DNA of 64,000 nt from contig BSBM01000199.1 in NCBI GenBank assembly GCA_027924585.1, positions 9,603,001 to 9,667,000 on the forward strand, in the 5' to 3' direction. This document shows, one piece after another, positions 33,434 through 45,739 of the stretch. Below the pieces are notes generated by a model. That model did not search any database. It saw only the letters and a list, made by a program, of their open reading frames with translations, and was not told the DNA's origin. This DNA is from Larix kaempferi (taxonomy: Eukaryota; Streptophyta; Pinopsida; Pinales; Pinaceae). The translations under genes and the position numbers were made by a program. The first letter of the stretch is position 1, and every line of letters starts with the position of its first letter.

Positions 33434-35476
33434 TGTAGGGTCCCCCATTTCGGGTACCCCAACATTGCTTCCACGGATATTGAAAATATAAGTATAATTA
33501 AATTCAAAACTTCTAGTACGATTTTTCAGAAGAAGATATAGAGGCCACTGATCTAGTTCTATCTGTTGCAGTACATGAATATGAATAAATAAAAACTAGA
33601 TACCCAGATTCATTCCTTCCACCACAAGAGTTAGCAAAATAAATAAAATGAATACTTCAAACCTGTTTCCGATGGTTGGTTTAGCGAATAGATGGAGTCC
33701 TCAAAGTGGTTTTCGCACGATCCAATCCAATCTCCCGACGAAGTTCCGAGTGACCCCTCAGTTGACCTCTCTACCGTATCAAGGTTAATCTTCTTCACCT
33801 CGAACCCCCAAGCTAATGGGGTTGTAAGAACACACTTAGCTGGCCTCATGAAAGGATCTCCCAATCCCCATTCCAACCAATCCCAACTCTCAAGAATCAA
33901 TAACGTAATCCGAGATTACAATGCCCATCTGGCATTAGGGAGAAAGAGATGTCTTTCTGTCCTTCTCCTCCCTCCTTATATAGAAAAATTATGTGTGCCA
34001 TGTGTCTATCCATGCACATATTTAATTTAATTTAATAATTTATTAACAATTACTCTCAATTTACAAGTGTCTCTTCATCTCAAGTGTGCAACTAATTCCC
34101 TAAATCAGTGGGAGTTAGGTGTAGAAGAGTCTTACTTCTAATTTGGTTCTCTTTTAGTTTACTTAATATCTTTTTAGTAAACTAGTTGTTTTTCTCTGTT
34201 AAATATTTAGAATATAACATTTAGGAGAGAAAGTATCTTTTATTTAATAATATCTAATCTATTTGATTTTGAAAAAGTTTTTAAAAGATTTAAAATGATT
34301 TACATATTTATATAAATACTTTATTTAATTCTTTTATTCCTCATTATCTAAAGTTTAACTTCTCTTAGATTTTATTTCTAAAAGAGCTTCCTTAGTGTAC
34401 ATCTAGTTTAGTTTTAGTTTTCTCTCTTTTCATCAAGTAGTTTAAATAAATTAGTTTAGATTAAACTAGTTGTTTTCTTTTCCTTTTCCTTCTTCTGTTT
34501 TTCTCCTTTTCTCTTTTTAATAAAATAATGAGCAATATTTTCTAGTATTTGTCTTTTGATTTAAAGTTACTCGAATTTATTTTGAAAAGTTTTGAATTCC
34601 TTCAATTACTTAACATTGCCTTTTTCTTGTCCAAGTGCCTCATCGACGGGCGCTTCTGACAGTTTCAGTTCTTCCTTCTTATGGGGAGTATTGCGTAGCG
34701 ACCGGGAATCATTACCGCGATCTCTCAACTACACTTCTTGGAGACTAAAGGATGTTTGGGAATAAGGATCTCCTTATTGCGTGCCCCTCAACCCATCGTA
34801 TGCAACCAAATCATTATGGTCTTTCCCGTACGGCATATGCTTCCCCGGGTGAGCTGAAACGGCTTCACCCGTGCGTGAATTGATAATTCAGGGTCAACAG
34901 TCAGTCGTTGTACCCCTGAGTGTTCTTTCCATTCTTATGACCCCTATAATTCCATTGTGGGTCATTCGATAAGTCGTCTTACCTGCCACTGCACAGACTC
35001 AAGCGCACATTAGTAGCGCTGCACTATAAAATAGTTTTATCATTCTTTTCAGTATCTCAGTCAGTCAAGTCTACTAAACATTCATAATTTTATCATTATG
35101 CTTCGGTCAGTCGAGCATGTTCATCATTTGTTATTTTGTCTCAATTATTCGAGTATAAAACAAATCATCATTTTTATTTCAAGTAATTTCAACCATTCAT
35201 CATTTTCCATTCTAAAGCATTTTCATCCTTTATCGTTTTCTCAATCAACTGAGAGTATCCATCATTCATCTAATCATTTTCATTTCATATGTAGAATTCA
35301 AAACACACATTCATGGTCCAAATATTTATAAATCAAGGTCAGTTCAGACCAGTTCCCTAAATAGTCAAATCAGTCATAGGTCTCAAATAGTTTGATCATC
35401 CATAAGTCTTACATAATCTAGTCAATCATAAATCTAAAATAATCAATCAATCATAGGTGTTGAGGCAGGCATTACA
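33434..35476 (-). repeat. 3' LTR of the minus-strand Ty3-type element
   Basis: Read on the plus strand it begins TGTAGGGTCCCCCATTTC and ends GGCATTACA, so on its own strand it runs TGTAATGCC to CCCTACA. A TATA motif (CTATATAAGG on the minus strand) lies near 33975. The plus-strand open frames inside it recur in the other LTR with indels and are not genes. Confidence 0.9.
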
Positions 35477-36926
35477 TACACCCCCTGTTATATAGAACTT
35501 CGTCCCGAAGTTAATTCTCATGTACTTCTATGGTGAGTTTTCTCTTTCTTTCCACATTCATTTCTTCAACATAACCACAATTGATAATAAAATTTATTTT
35601 CTTCTTTTCTACCTTCATATAAATAGAGATATCATAATTGACAATATAACTAAATTGTACCTTTCATTGTGTAGTAATCCCCACAGTAGTCCTCTACTGG
35701 CTCACTAATTATAACCGGAATGGAAATCGTCCACATCAAATTCTTTCCATTCGACAAAACTATAAGTATATCATTTTACGAAAATACTGAAGCACTAACA
35801 TATTTCAAAATATTTAATTCCAACTTCTCCCTTTTCTATAATTACGTATAACTTATCATATGTTCAGAACAATGTCCGATTTTTTTTTAAAATACCTTGC
35901 CAATTCTGTTCTTCAAAACATACCTTAACCATTACTAAACTAATCTTACATCCATAGCCCTACCATAGTTACCAAATCATCAATTTGCACATCAAATCCA
36001 AGCAAGGTTTCAACTTCATCTGACTACCCTTTCCTCTAAGGTGAGAGATAAACATCCTACATTATACGAATAAGCAAATCAAGGGCAACTGTCAAATAGT
36101 TCAAAACCGACTCCCAGATAATTACTTCAATCCCATAATTTTTTTATAGGTTTTGATTCTCAATAAGATATGACTCCAAAGTTTTGGAACTCAATGACTT
36201 GGTCGAACATATTAACTTCGACCCTTAATTTCTTCTGTTTGCAACATCATGTCTAGGTTAATGGGCTTGTCACATTCTAACCTCATTTCATTGTTCATGT
36301 TGTCATAGGACCGGTTCAACAGATTCATCAAGTTGCACAATGTGGGTTTTCTTAACCTCGTTGAGTTCCATCCCGTGGGCTAGTCATCTTTTCATAGGCT
36401 TCACTATGTCTGGTGATTAGTATCATGGTATCATGCTCATCCTACTGGTCACATCAATATCTCATTTTTAAATTTTGAGTCGGTTTCACCCTCTCGACAG
36501 TCTATCGAATTCCTAACACAAAGAACCCTTACTCTAAGTGTATCTAAATGCTTCTTCTATGTCAATTTGCATTTCTGAGGTAGAATTGGAAAGAATAACC
36601 TTTAATCATGTCAATTACATTTAATGGAGTAGATGATAAGTGTTTAAAAGAAAATATATGATGACCTTGATATATTACTTGATGCCAACAAATGCTAAGT
36701 TGTGATAGAGTGGAAATTTATACATTTGTAGATTATATTTATATATGTTTACATATAAGTTAATGTTGGGTGAGTTGATTCTAGAGCATATGTAGCAATT
36801 TATATATTTGTAGATTACATTTATATATGTTTACATATAAGTTAATGTTAGGTGAGTTAAATTTAGAGCACATGTCTTATTATGCCAAAAAAATGCTAAG
36901 TTGTGATGAGGCACATAGAAGTGCAA
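35477..36926 (-). other. Deleted interior of the minus-strand Ty3-type element
   Basis: It holds the polypurine tract (35477-35510 region) and a protein-like minus-strand stretch around 36200-36350 (LLNRSYDNMNNEMRLECDKP) that I cannot assign. There is also an imperfect duplication of about 100 bp near 36695-36910 with the word GCTAAGTTGTGAT. No initiator-Met primer site is present next to the 5' LTR. Confidence 0.5.
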
Positions 36927-38955
36927 TGTAGGGTCACCCATTTCGGGTACCCCAAAATTGCTTCCATGGATATTGAAAATATAAGTATAATTAAATTCAA
37001 AACTTCTAGTACAATTTTTCAGAAGAAGATATAGAGGCCATTGATCTAGTTCTATCTATTGTAGTACATGAATATGAATAAATAAAAACTATATACCCAG
37101 ATTCATTCCTTCCACCACAAGAGTTAGCAAAATAAATAAAATGAATACTTCAAACCTATTTCCGATGGTTGGTCCAACGAATAGATTGAGTCCTTGAATT
37201 TTTTTCCTCACGATCCAATCCAATCTCCCGAGGAAGCACTGCGTGACCCCTCGGTTGACCTCCCTACCGTATCGAGGTTAATCTTCTTCACCTCGAACCC
37301 CTGAGCTAATGCGGTCATAAGAACACACTTAGCTAGCCTCCCAAAAGGATCTCCCAATCCCCATTCCAGCCAATCCCAACTCTCAAGAATCAAGAACGTA
37401 ATTTGAGATTGCGATGCCCATCCGACATTAGAGAGCAAGAGATTTCTTTATCTCCTTCTCCTCCCTCCTTATATATAAAAAGTATGTGTGCCATGTGCCT
37501 GTCCATGCACATATTTAATTTAATTTAATAATTTATTAGCAATTACTCTCAATTTACAAGTGTCTCTTCATCTCAAGTGTGCACCTAATTCCCTAAATCA
37601 GTGGGAGTTAGGTGTAGAAGAGTCTTACTTCTAATTTGGTTCTCTTTTAGTTTACTTAATATCTTTTTAGTAAACTAGTTGTTTTTCTCTTTTAAATATT
37701 TAGAATATAACATTTAGGAGAGAAAGTATCTTTTATTTAATAATATCTAATCTATTTGATTTTGAAAAAGTTTTTAAAAGATTTAAAATGATTTATATAT
37801 TTATATAAATACTTTATTTAATTCTTTTATTCCTCATTATCTAAAGTTTAACTTCTCTTAGCTTTTATTTCTAAAAGAGCTTCCTTAATGTACATCTAGT
37901 TTAGTTTTAGTTTTCTCTCTTTTCATCAAGTAGTTTAAATAAATTAGTTTAGATTAAACTAGTTGTTTTCTTTTCCTTTTCCTTCTTCTGTTTTTCTCCT
38001 TTTCTCTTTTTAATAAAATAATGAGCAATATTTTGTGGTATTTGTCTTTTAATTTAAAGTTACTCGAAATTATTTTTGACAAGTTTTCAATTCCTTCAAT
38101 TACTTAACATTGCCTTTTTCTTGTCCAGGTGCCTCATCGGCAAACCCTTCTGACAGTTTCAGTTCTTCCTTCTTATGGGGAGTATTGCGTAGCAACCGGG
38201 AATCGTTACCGTGATCTCTCAACTACGCTTCTTGGAGACTAAGTGATGTTGGGGAATAAGGTTCTCCTTATTGCATGCCCCCCATCGCACGCGACCAAAT
38301 CATTATGGTCTTGCCCGTACGGCATACGCTTCCTCGGGTGAGCTGAAACAGCTTCACCCATGTGTGAATTACTAATTCAAGGTTGACAGTCAGTTGTCGT
38401 ACCCCTGATTGTTCTTTCTGTTCTTACGACCCCTATAATTCCATTGTGGGTCAGTCGGTAAGTCGTCTTAACTGCCACTGCACACACTCAAGCGCGCATT
38501 AGTAGCGTTGCAGCATAAAACAGTTTTATCATTCTTTTGAGTATCTCAGCCAATTGAGTCTACTAAACATTCATCATTTTATCATTATGCTTCGGTCAGT
38601 CGAGCATGTTCATCATTCATTATTTTGTCTCAATCATTCAAGTATAAAACAAATCATCATTTTTATTTCAAGTAATTTCAACCATTCATCATTTTCCATT
38701 CTAAAGCATTGTCATCCTTTATCATTTTCGCAGTTAGCCGAGAGTATCCATCATTTTCATTTCATATGTAGAATTCAAAGCACACATTCATGGTCCAAAT
38801 ATTTATAAATCCGGGTCAGTTCAGACCAGTTCCCTGAATAGTCAAATAAGTCATAGGTCTCAAATAGTTTGATCATCCATAAGTCTTACATAATCTAGTC
38901 AATCATAAATCTAAAATAATCAATCAATCATAGGTAGGTTGAGGTGGGCATTACA
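36927..38955 (-). repeat. 5' LTR of the minus-strand Ty3-type element
   Basis: Same termini and layout as the left copy. The promoter-like TTTTATATATAAGGAGG on the minus strand lies at about 37465-37480. Compared with the left copy it lacks a few short blocks (for example near 38280 and 38745). Confidence 0.9.
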
Positions 38956-39056
38956 CTTCCAAACCAACCAATCCCCCATCACATGAAAGGAGATAACTAA
39001 CCAATTCCAAATATTTGAAGCCCTTCTTAACTTTTTTGTCTTGTTCTTTGCCACAG
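38956..39056 (-). pseudogene. LINE ORF2, host piece 2
   Basis: A 101-bp strip between two insertions. The minus strand reads KKLRRASNIWNWLVISFHVM, then GDWLVWK, typical of the region after the LINE reverse transcriptase. The right side joins 60317 once the chromovirus is removed. Confidence 0.55.
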
Positions 39057-39431
39057 TGTTACGAACCCATGCCTTTACTTTGATAGTATATTGTTGTTGG
39101 ATGCATATGCTTTGTAAGTCGTCCTGTAGTATTTGTTGATCCATAGTTTGTGTTATTGTTGTTGGTGCATATGCTTTGTAAGTTGCCCATAGTTTTGTTG
39201 ATCCATAGTTTGTATTGGCCCATGGTTTTGAGTCATAGTATTGGCGCCTAGACTTAGTATATAAGTGTGTGTTGAGGCCTATGAAGGCACCGTGAAGTTA
39301 ATTGTATTGAGCTTGTTCAAAGGAGGTTTCCCCCTCGAAGTGGCCTGCGATCAATATAAAAGTGATTCTTAGTTCTGTTATTACTGCTATATCATGCATT
39401 TTGATTAATTAATTGTTGTAGGTTCTTCACA
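39057..39431 (+). repeat. 5' LTR of the chromovirus
   Basis: Starts TGTTACGAACCCATG and ends GTTCTTCACA. A TATA box TATATAAG is at 39258-39265. It matches 59942-60316 over its whole 375 bp. Confidence 0.95.
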
Positions 39432-39433
39432 TC

Positions 39434-39445
39434 TGGTATCAGAGC
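39434..39445 (+). promoter_or_regulatory. Primer-binding site, initiator Met tRNA type
   Basis: TGGTATCAGAGC two bases after the LTR end. Confidence 0.95.
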
Positions 39446-40554
39446 GCTTTCTTGGGCTCGCTCAGTGAAATTTCTGTCAAATTTTTTTTTCGCATCTGTC
39501 CCAGCTTCGGATCTGGGAATAATCCCTATCCGCTTAACTATGGGAAGTAATTGGGCATAATCCCTAAAACTCATTATGAGTACCACAGGAACCCAAAATT
39601 AGTTGGCCCATTGAGAAGACCTACCAACAAAAAGGGCAATGACCCCTACCTGATTGACTAGTTCCCACCCGTGAGGTAAACCAAGAGTTGTCGTTTGTGG
39701 CAAAGCGATTATCAGTTTTACCTAAGCCGTGGAGTGAGGGGTCCTACCCCAATACTCAATCGCTCAGATGGAATTCATGGCCGAGTCAATCCCCTGAACC
39801 TATAGGAAGCCGCACATACCTGGGGTCCATATCTATTTTCAGATGAATTGTTTTCCATCACTTCCGTGCCGTTTCAAATCCATTGCACGTTGTTTCCAAT
39901 CCAACCGTATCAGATCCATTCTGACAGTCGTTCGAGCTCCAGCCATTTTAGATCTATTCTGAAATTCGTTTCAGATCCTTCTATTTTTTATCCATTCATC
40001 GTCATTTCAGATCCATCTATTGTTGATCCCTTCCACGTTGTTGCAAATCTATCTGTTTTTGATCCCTTCCGTGCCATGGCAAATCCATTCCACCATATCT
40101 CCCTTGTTTTAACTATTTTTCCCTTGAAACTTCTCTAACACCCCTGTAATCCCATTCTGCATCTTTCATTCTTGAGGACCCTATCCCAAATTCCACTTCC
40201 CAAAGCCAGAAATCTCACATTTGTCTATTTTTAGGGTTTTCCATAACTCCTTTGATTTTCACCAAATCGCCCTCAAATTTTGCCACCGTGTTCATTCCCT
40301 ATTTATGTTTCTTTGTCCCTCTTTGACGAATTTTCCCATTCTTTCACCCCACTTCTGAAATCCTCATTTTCTGCTTCGCTATCCATTAGAAAGTGTCCAA
40401 AACCTAGTCAAACCCCAATTACCCATCTGAGTTTTTCCCAAATCCAAATTTCCCTCTACTAAATAAGCTTTTGTTTGTGTTTTTCTATCCATTCCCCCAA
40501 AAAAACAAAAAAAAAACTCCCGATTATGGTTGTCACCCACACAGGAGCAAAACC
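39446..40554 (+). other. Chromovirus untranslated leader
   Basis: Long leader without coding similarity. Between about 39850 and 40120 a degenerate repeat of roughly 35-45 bp recurs around CAGATCCATTC and GATCCCTTCC. The leader is pyrimidine-rich up to the gag ATG. Confidence 0.6.
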
Positions 40555-40713
40555 ATGGAGGAAGCACTTGCAGCCATCCAAACCAAACTCCAAGATCTGG
40601 ATGAAAATTTGCTTAGCCTCCATCTTCAGCATTCAGCCATGAACAATAATGGACAACAAGGAGATTCTGCAACGAATTCGTTCTCTTCTTCATGCAATTT
40701 CGGTGATCCGAAG
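40555..40713 (+). pseudogene. gag: Chromovirus gag, N-terminal piece
   Basis: The ATG at 40555 opens 53 codons beginning MEEALAAIQTKLQDLDENLL, a helical start typical of this gag type. It is interrupted after GDPK by the Tat-like element. The CGAAG at 40709-40713 is the left copy of that insertion's target duplication, and the same frame resumes at 57599 with LDFPCFNG. Confidence 0.85.
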
Positions 40714-41980
40714 TGTTATCCATAAAGTTGAACCTAGACTATAGGGGTTCAAGCTTAAGGCAATCTTGGATAGTAGGAATGGGACATCTACACAATGATT
40801 TTTTTGGTATTTTTGGTGGTAACAGAAAACATGAGTTATGTAGGATAGTTGAAAACAAACGACAGGTATAATATAAAATTTTGATATATGAATAGAGACA
40901 GAAAAATGGCTGTGATCATAAAACTACGAATATAAGAGCTCATATAAATTTCATGATTAGGGCATAGTTGTATACTACTTGGAAGAATCATAACATGAAA
41001 TTTAGACCATGTATGGACAAAATACCAATAGCATATACTTCATAAATTGAAATGGGATAGGCTCAAAGATCATATTTTAATTCATAGACAGTCATTTCTG
41101 CAAAATTAACATAAGAAACAGCATAAATGCCTGTACATTTCTGTATCAAACTCACCCCCTCTTGTAATTTCTTATAAAGGCCTGTGTTACCTGGGGATTA
41201 CAACCCTGCAATCTTTCACAGTAAATGAGCCACCCTGTGTCTCTCATTAACTTCGTTGATTTGGGAAATTGCAGGAGCCACTGTATATTATTTGGTTCGG
41301 CTCTGCATGGGAAGCCACCTACTCTCTTTTTATCTTTCAACTGTGAAGTTTCCTCCATATTTTTGTCCTTGCTCAAGATGAGCCTGTAAAAATGCTGTGA
41401 AAACCCTATCTTACGGGATTTTATCTCGAAATTACATTCCTCTGTTTGTCAGATTTGCTGATTTCGATGCTTGGAGGATGTACACATAACCATTACTCAC
41501 GTACTGGTTTGATTGCTAAGTGTTGAGTGAATTTGGCTACCACGCTTCATGAAGTACTAGATTCATGCATGTGTATAATCCATTTCGAATTATAATTGCT
41601 ATGAATTATAATTATGCACATTTAAACCCTTGTTAAATCATAATTTTATATTTTTTGCAAAACTGACAGCATTTGGTTTTGTACTGACAGCATTTTCAAG
41701 TTCGAAATTCTGGAAAATGCTGTCAGTTTGACCTTTAAATCAAATTCATCAAATTTGAAAATTTTCAAACATTTGAAATGTTTTTTGAAGGAAGAAATTA
41801 AACCCTATTTTGAATATAAATATGAACAAGAGCCATATCCTTATTTAATTATGAAAACATGACAAATGGTAAAAAAAAAATTTAAGAAATGAGGGAAATG
41901 CATAGGATAGGAAAATGGAAAAGACGAACAAAGATGAGGTAAGGGCCGTATAAATCTATGGATCAACCCTAGAGATAACA
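40714..41980 (-). repeat. 3' LTR of the Tat-like element
   Basis: On the plus strand it runs from TGTTATCCATAAAG to AGAGATAACA. It is about 95% like 56325-57593 by eye. A purine-rich stretch read on the minus strand (GATGGAGCCAGA, from 41981) is the degenerate polypurine tract candidate. Confidence 0.9.
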
Positions 41981-42128
41981 TCTGGCTCCATCTGAGGATA
42001 AGGTCTTCCCTGTGAGACCTTAAGGACATGCGACCTGTGCCTTCTGCAATCTGTCTTATTGGGCTAGAGTCTACTAAAATCTGCTTGTACTAGTATATAC
42101 AATGAATATGTACAAGGCCTCTACTCTT

Positions 42129-43366
42129 TTAATATGTATGGAATAGTTTTAAGAATCGTCCATTGACTGGACCTTGGATCTCAGTACCACTCAGGGTCTG
42201 CAAGACAAAAGTGTTGTTTCCCAATATTTTCATCACCATGAATGGTCCCAACCATAGAGAATCAAACTTACCATGCTTTCCTTTATCTTCATTTCTGGCA
42301 TCCCACCTTAACACTTTATAACCTACTGAAAACACATTTTTCTTTACCTTTTTATCAAAGCTTTCTTTCATTCTATTTCTGTGTATTTCACCCTTTTCCA
42401 CTATGGTTTCCCTTTCTTGCTGTAGCTGGATTATCTGAAATGTCCTCCTTTTCTTCACCTCTAGTTCCTCTTTAAATTCGTGCACAAACTTAATCACTAG
42501 AGAGATTAACTGAATAGGAAGTACTGCTTCAGTTCCATATACTATTTGAAATGAGGTAGTCGCAATGGATTTCTTTACTATAACTCGGTCTGCCCAGAAT
42601 TCCAATCTCAACTTAGTATCCCAATTCTTCTTATTTTCTGATAACATTTTCTTGATACTATTGACAATGCTTTTATTGCTGGATTCTGCCAATCCATTGC
42701 CTTCAAGGTAATATGGTGTAGAATGTCTCAAGGAAATATTATTTTCTTTAGCAAATTTTATTTTTTTTTGGATTTAAATGCAGGGGCATTATCAACAATG
42801 AGTTTTCTAGGGCATCCAAATCGACTGAGAATATTTTCTTGCAGGAAATTAATGATAACTTGATCTGTGGCTCTTCTAGTTGGGATTGCCTCTACCCATT
42901 TGGTGAAAAAATCTGTTGCAATTAATATCCACTTATGTTGACCACTAGATGGAGGATGAATTTCACCTATAAAGTCTAAACCCCACTACTGGAATGGAGC
43001 ATCTACTGATATAGGTTTCAAAGGTAGGGACTGTAGCTGATGTTTACCTGCAAATTTTTGACATTTTTCACAAGCCCTAATCTGTTGGTATACATCTGAG
43101 AAAAGAGTGGGCGAGTAATACCCAGCTCTCAATATTTTGAAGGACGTTGCCTTCCAGTATTTATGTCCACCACAGACACCAGCATGCAATTCTTCAATGA
43201 TAGTATGGGCTTCTGTTTTATCCAAACATCTCAAAAGTATTCCTCTAGGGTCCTTCCAGTACAACACTTCGTCAATCAACACATACTTGAGAGCTTTCAA
43301 CTTTATTGACCTGCATTCATTTTTACTTAACTCTGGGGGACATTGTAAATGTAACAGAAAATGCAC
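42129..43366 (-). pseudogene. int: Tat-like integrase
   Basis: The N-terminal zinc module is intact: ELHAGVCGGH, then RACEKCQ. The catalytic core spans a stop at 42986 and a frameshift near 42770. ATDFFTKWVE carries the first Asp, LIVDNAPAF the second and GNGLAESSNKSIV the Glu, so the D,D-35-E triad is complete in sequence. The C-terminal part holds LWLGPFMVMKIL, the GPY/F-type module. Integrase would join the element's cDNA to host DNA. There is no chromodomain, as expected for Tat-type elements. Confidence 0.9.
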
Positions 43367-43423
43367 TATTTCAGCATACCAAGGACAGTTATAATACCTG
43401 TTGTGATCTTGTTATTCATACTA

Positions 43424-43990
43424 TTATGCACTTTCTTCCATCACATGCAGATCTGGTATTTGGCAATTAGACTTAGAAAGAAGTTTGGCTAAGCCTTGAC
43501 CTTTTACCAATTTAGTGGGCTTGATTTCCACATCATATTCCATTACCTTTGCAATCCATCTGCCCCTTTTTCCTTCACTGTCTGTGTGTACTAAAATTTC
43601 CTTAACAGTTGAATTAGGCACATAAGCTAAAACTTTAGAATGGAGTACATATATTCTAAAAACTTTAAGTGCCTTCACCAAGGCATAGGCCTGTTTCTCC
43701 ATACTAGTGTATTTCAGCTCTGAATCCCTTAATGTTTTACTAAAGAATGAGATGGGCTTCTTTAATCCATTAGAGTTTTTCTGCAATAACACAGTAGCAA
43801 TTGTTTCTTCTAATGCAAATGAAAAGATTGCAAAATCTTTGGTATAATCAGGGGCTGCCAACACAGGTGCTTCTACAAGTGCTTGTTTAAATTTTTCAAA
43901 TGACTATCTAGCATGCTCAATCCAATTGACCTCCCTATCCTTCTTAAGCATATCAGTTATATACTTAATAGTTTCTGCAAAGTTAGGGAT
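43424..43990 (-). pseudogene. Tat-like RNase H (retroviral type, after RT)
   Basis: Reads VLAAPDYTKDFAIFSFALEE, then SFFSKTLRDSELKYTSMEKQ, AYALVKALK and a C-terminal GRWIAKVMEYDVEIKPTKLV with KGQGLAKLL. The first catalytic Asp (normally in a DAS motif) is replaced in FALEE; the Glu of the MEKQ helix remains. A stop lies just upstream near 43904. Confidence 0.8.
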
Positions 43991-44032
43991 AAACCATCTC
44001 AAAAAATTGATTTTTCCTATGAAAGATTGAAT

Positions 44033-45088
44033 TTATTTTTTGTTTCTAGGAATAGCAATCTTTAAAATAGCTTTTACTCTCTCTAGGTCTATCTTAATCT
44101 CATCTGCAGAAACTATGTGACCCAATAGCTTACCTTCTGTCATAGCAAAGTGAGACTTCTTTCGGTTCAGTGATAGCCCAAACTTTCTACATTTCAAGAA
44201 GGTTTGTTTCAGATGATTTAAATGCTCTTCATCAGACTTAGAAAAGACCGTGATGCCATCCTGATAAATGACCACAAATTTTTCATTCTCACCTACAAAG
44301 GCTATGTCCATTGCCCTCTAAAACATGGCACCTGCATTCATCAGCCCAAAAGGCATTTTGTCATACATGAATGTACCCCAGGGGGTTGTGAAAGCTGCAT
44401 TCTCTCTATCCTCCTGCTGAACTGCAATCTGGTTAAAACTAGAGAAACCATCAATCATTGAAATTCTTTCTGCACCTACCACTCTTTGCAAGATTTGATC
44501 TATCTTAGGCAGTGAATAGTTATCTTTGAGGCATGATCTGTTTAAATTGTGAAAGTCCACACACAACCTTATTTCTTCATTTTTCTTGCACACTGGCACA
44601 AGATTAGCTACCTAAGATGAATACCTGAGAGGAACTATGATTTTAGCATCCAGTAATTTTTTCACTTCTTTCTCAATGATGGGAAACAGTGCTGGATTAA
44701 GCCTTCTAAGTTTTTGTTTAAAAGGCTTAGTATTTGGCTTTAGTGGGATCTTATGCTGGATAACTTTGGTGTCATAAGTTTTAAGATCCTCATATGAACA
44801 TTCAAAAATATCTATGAATTTCTTCAACAAGGTGATATACCTCTCTCTGTCCTTTTCTGATAATTTCTTAGATATCTTAATCATTCTAGGCTTTGCTGTA
44901 AACCCAATATTACAACTTATAACATTTTCTTCAGTAGTCTGAAAATTGTTTTTCAACAATGTATCATTCTTTGAGAACAGTCTCTCCAAGGGAACAAGTC
45001 CCTCTGGGATTAAATTACTTTTCAAATCAAGAATTTTCTGATCAGCAATTGAATGTTTTGCGTGTGAAGAAAATTTATCCACTTCCAC
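44033..45088 (-). pseudogene. Tat-like reverse transcriptase
   Basis: Upstream linker and fingers appear as HKIPLKPNTKPFKQKLRRLN and EKEVKKLLDAKIIVPLRYSS. After a stop comes RLCVDFHNLNRSCLKDNYSL, the palm block SMIDGFSSFNQIAV, AFTTPWGTFMYDKMPFGLMN, and the active-site strand as VIYQDGITVFS. The expected Y-x-D-D has become YQDG, so one of the two catalytic aspartates is lost. LLGHIVSADEI is the usual thumb-side G-H motif. A stop separates AGAMF from the active-site block. It is non-functional. Confidence 0.9.
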
Positions 45089-45163
45089 ATCCTCATCTAA
45101 GTCAACCTGATCATCAACAAATTCTTCAGTGAATTGTAGAAATTCTTTTATCTCTTGGTCATC

Positions 45164-45739
45164 CTAGAAAACCCTCCAATGTTTAATATCATCTGGGACT
45201 GTTGGTCTATAACTCACATCAATGGGATATTTCAGATGGGTCAATTTTGGAATTTTGAAATGGGCCGCTGCTAATGCCAATGAATATGCAGTCTGATTAG
45301 AATCCCTTGGAATACATGTTATATTAAAAGCACAAAAAAATTGTCTATCATATCCCATACTTTGTTTCTGTAAACTTTCAATAATGACTGTTTTACCTGA
45401 TAAACATTCTTCACCTGCTGAATTATCAATTCAGAGTCGCCAAATACTGCAAGATTTTGAATGTTCATATTTTTTGCAGCTGTTAATCCAAGGATCAGTG
45501 CCTCATACTCAGCAGTGTTGTTTGTGGTTTGGAATTCCAATTTATACATTAATGAGACCATTTCACCTCTAGGGGAAATTAACAACACACCAACCCCTGC
45601 TCCTTTATTTGATGATCCATCGAAGTACATTTGCCAAATGCCTTCCTGTTCTTCTATGTTACACTGAACTGTATTATCCTTTTTGACTTGCAAAACCCCT
45701 GCAGCATCATCATTTACTTGTAACATGCAAGAACCCATA
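45164..45739 (-). pseudogene. Archaeal-type RNase H located upstream of RT
   Basis: The minus strand reads YFDGSSNKGAGVGVLLISPR, YKLEFQTTNNTAEYEALILG, and VFGDSELIIQQVKNVY, the signature of the archaeal/plant-type RNase HI acquired by Tat elements. Asp (FDG), Glu (AEYEAL) and Asp (GDSEL) are present; the last Asp, normally in an N-x-x-AD motif, is Tyr in SNQTAYSLA. A frameshift near 45335 breaks it. Its frame continues upstream, across the copia insertion, directly into the protease region, with no RT between. It therefore sits between protease and RT rather than after the second RNase H. Confidence 0.88.

Larger units (their letters stand above)
33434..38955 (-). mobile_element. Ty3-type LTR retrotransposon, internally deleted
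   Basis: Two LTRs of about 2.04 kb (33434-35476 and 36927-38955) are very roughly 95-97% alike by eye and flank a 1.45 kb interior. The polypurine tract read on the minus strand, ACAGGGGGTGTA after AACTTCGGGACGAAGTTC, adjoins the left LTR, so the element points left and the left LTR is its 3' LTR. Flanks CGTCC and CTTCC are a target duplication with one mismatch. The interior is too short for gag-pol, and I find no polymerase motif. It sits in the LINE relic, 101 bp left of the chromovirus. Confidence 0.85.

Noticed and set aside
35098-35331. Conserved open frame that recurs at 38554-38808
   Set aside because: Both copies lie in the LTR pair. Conservation is explained by LTR identity, and the second copy has indels.
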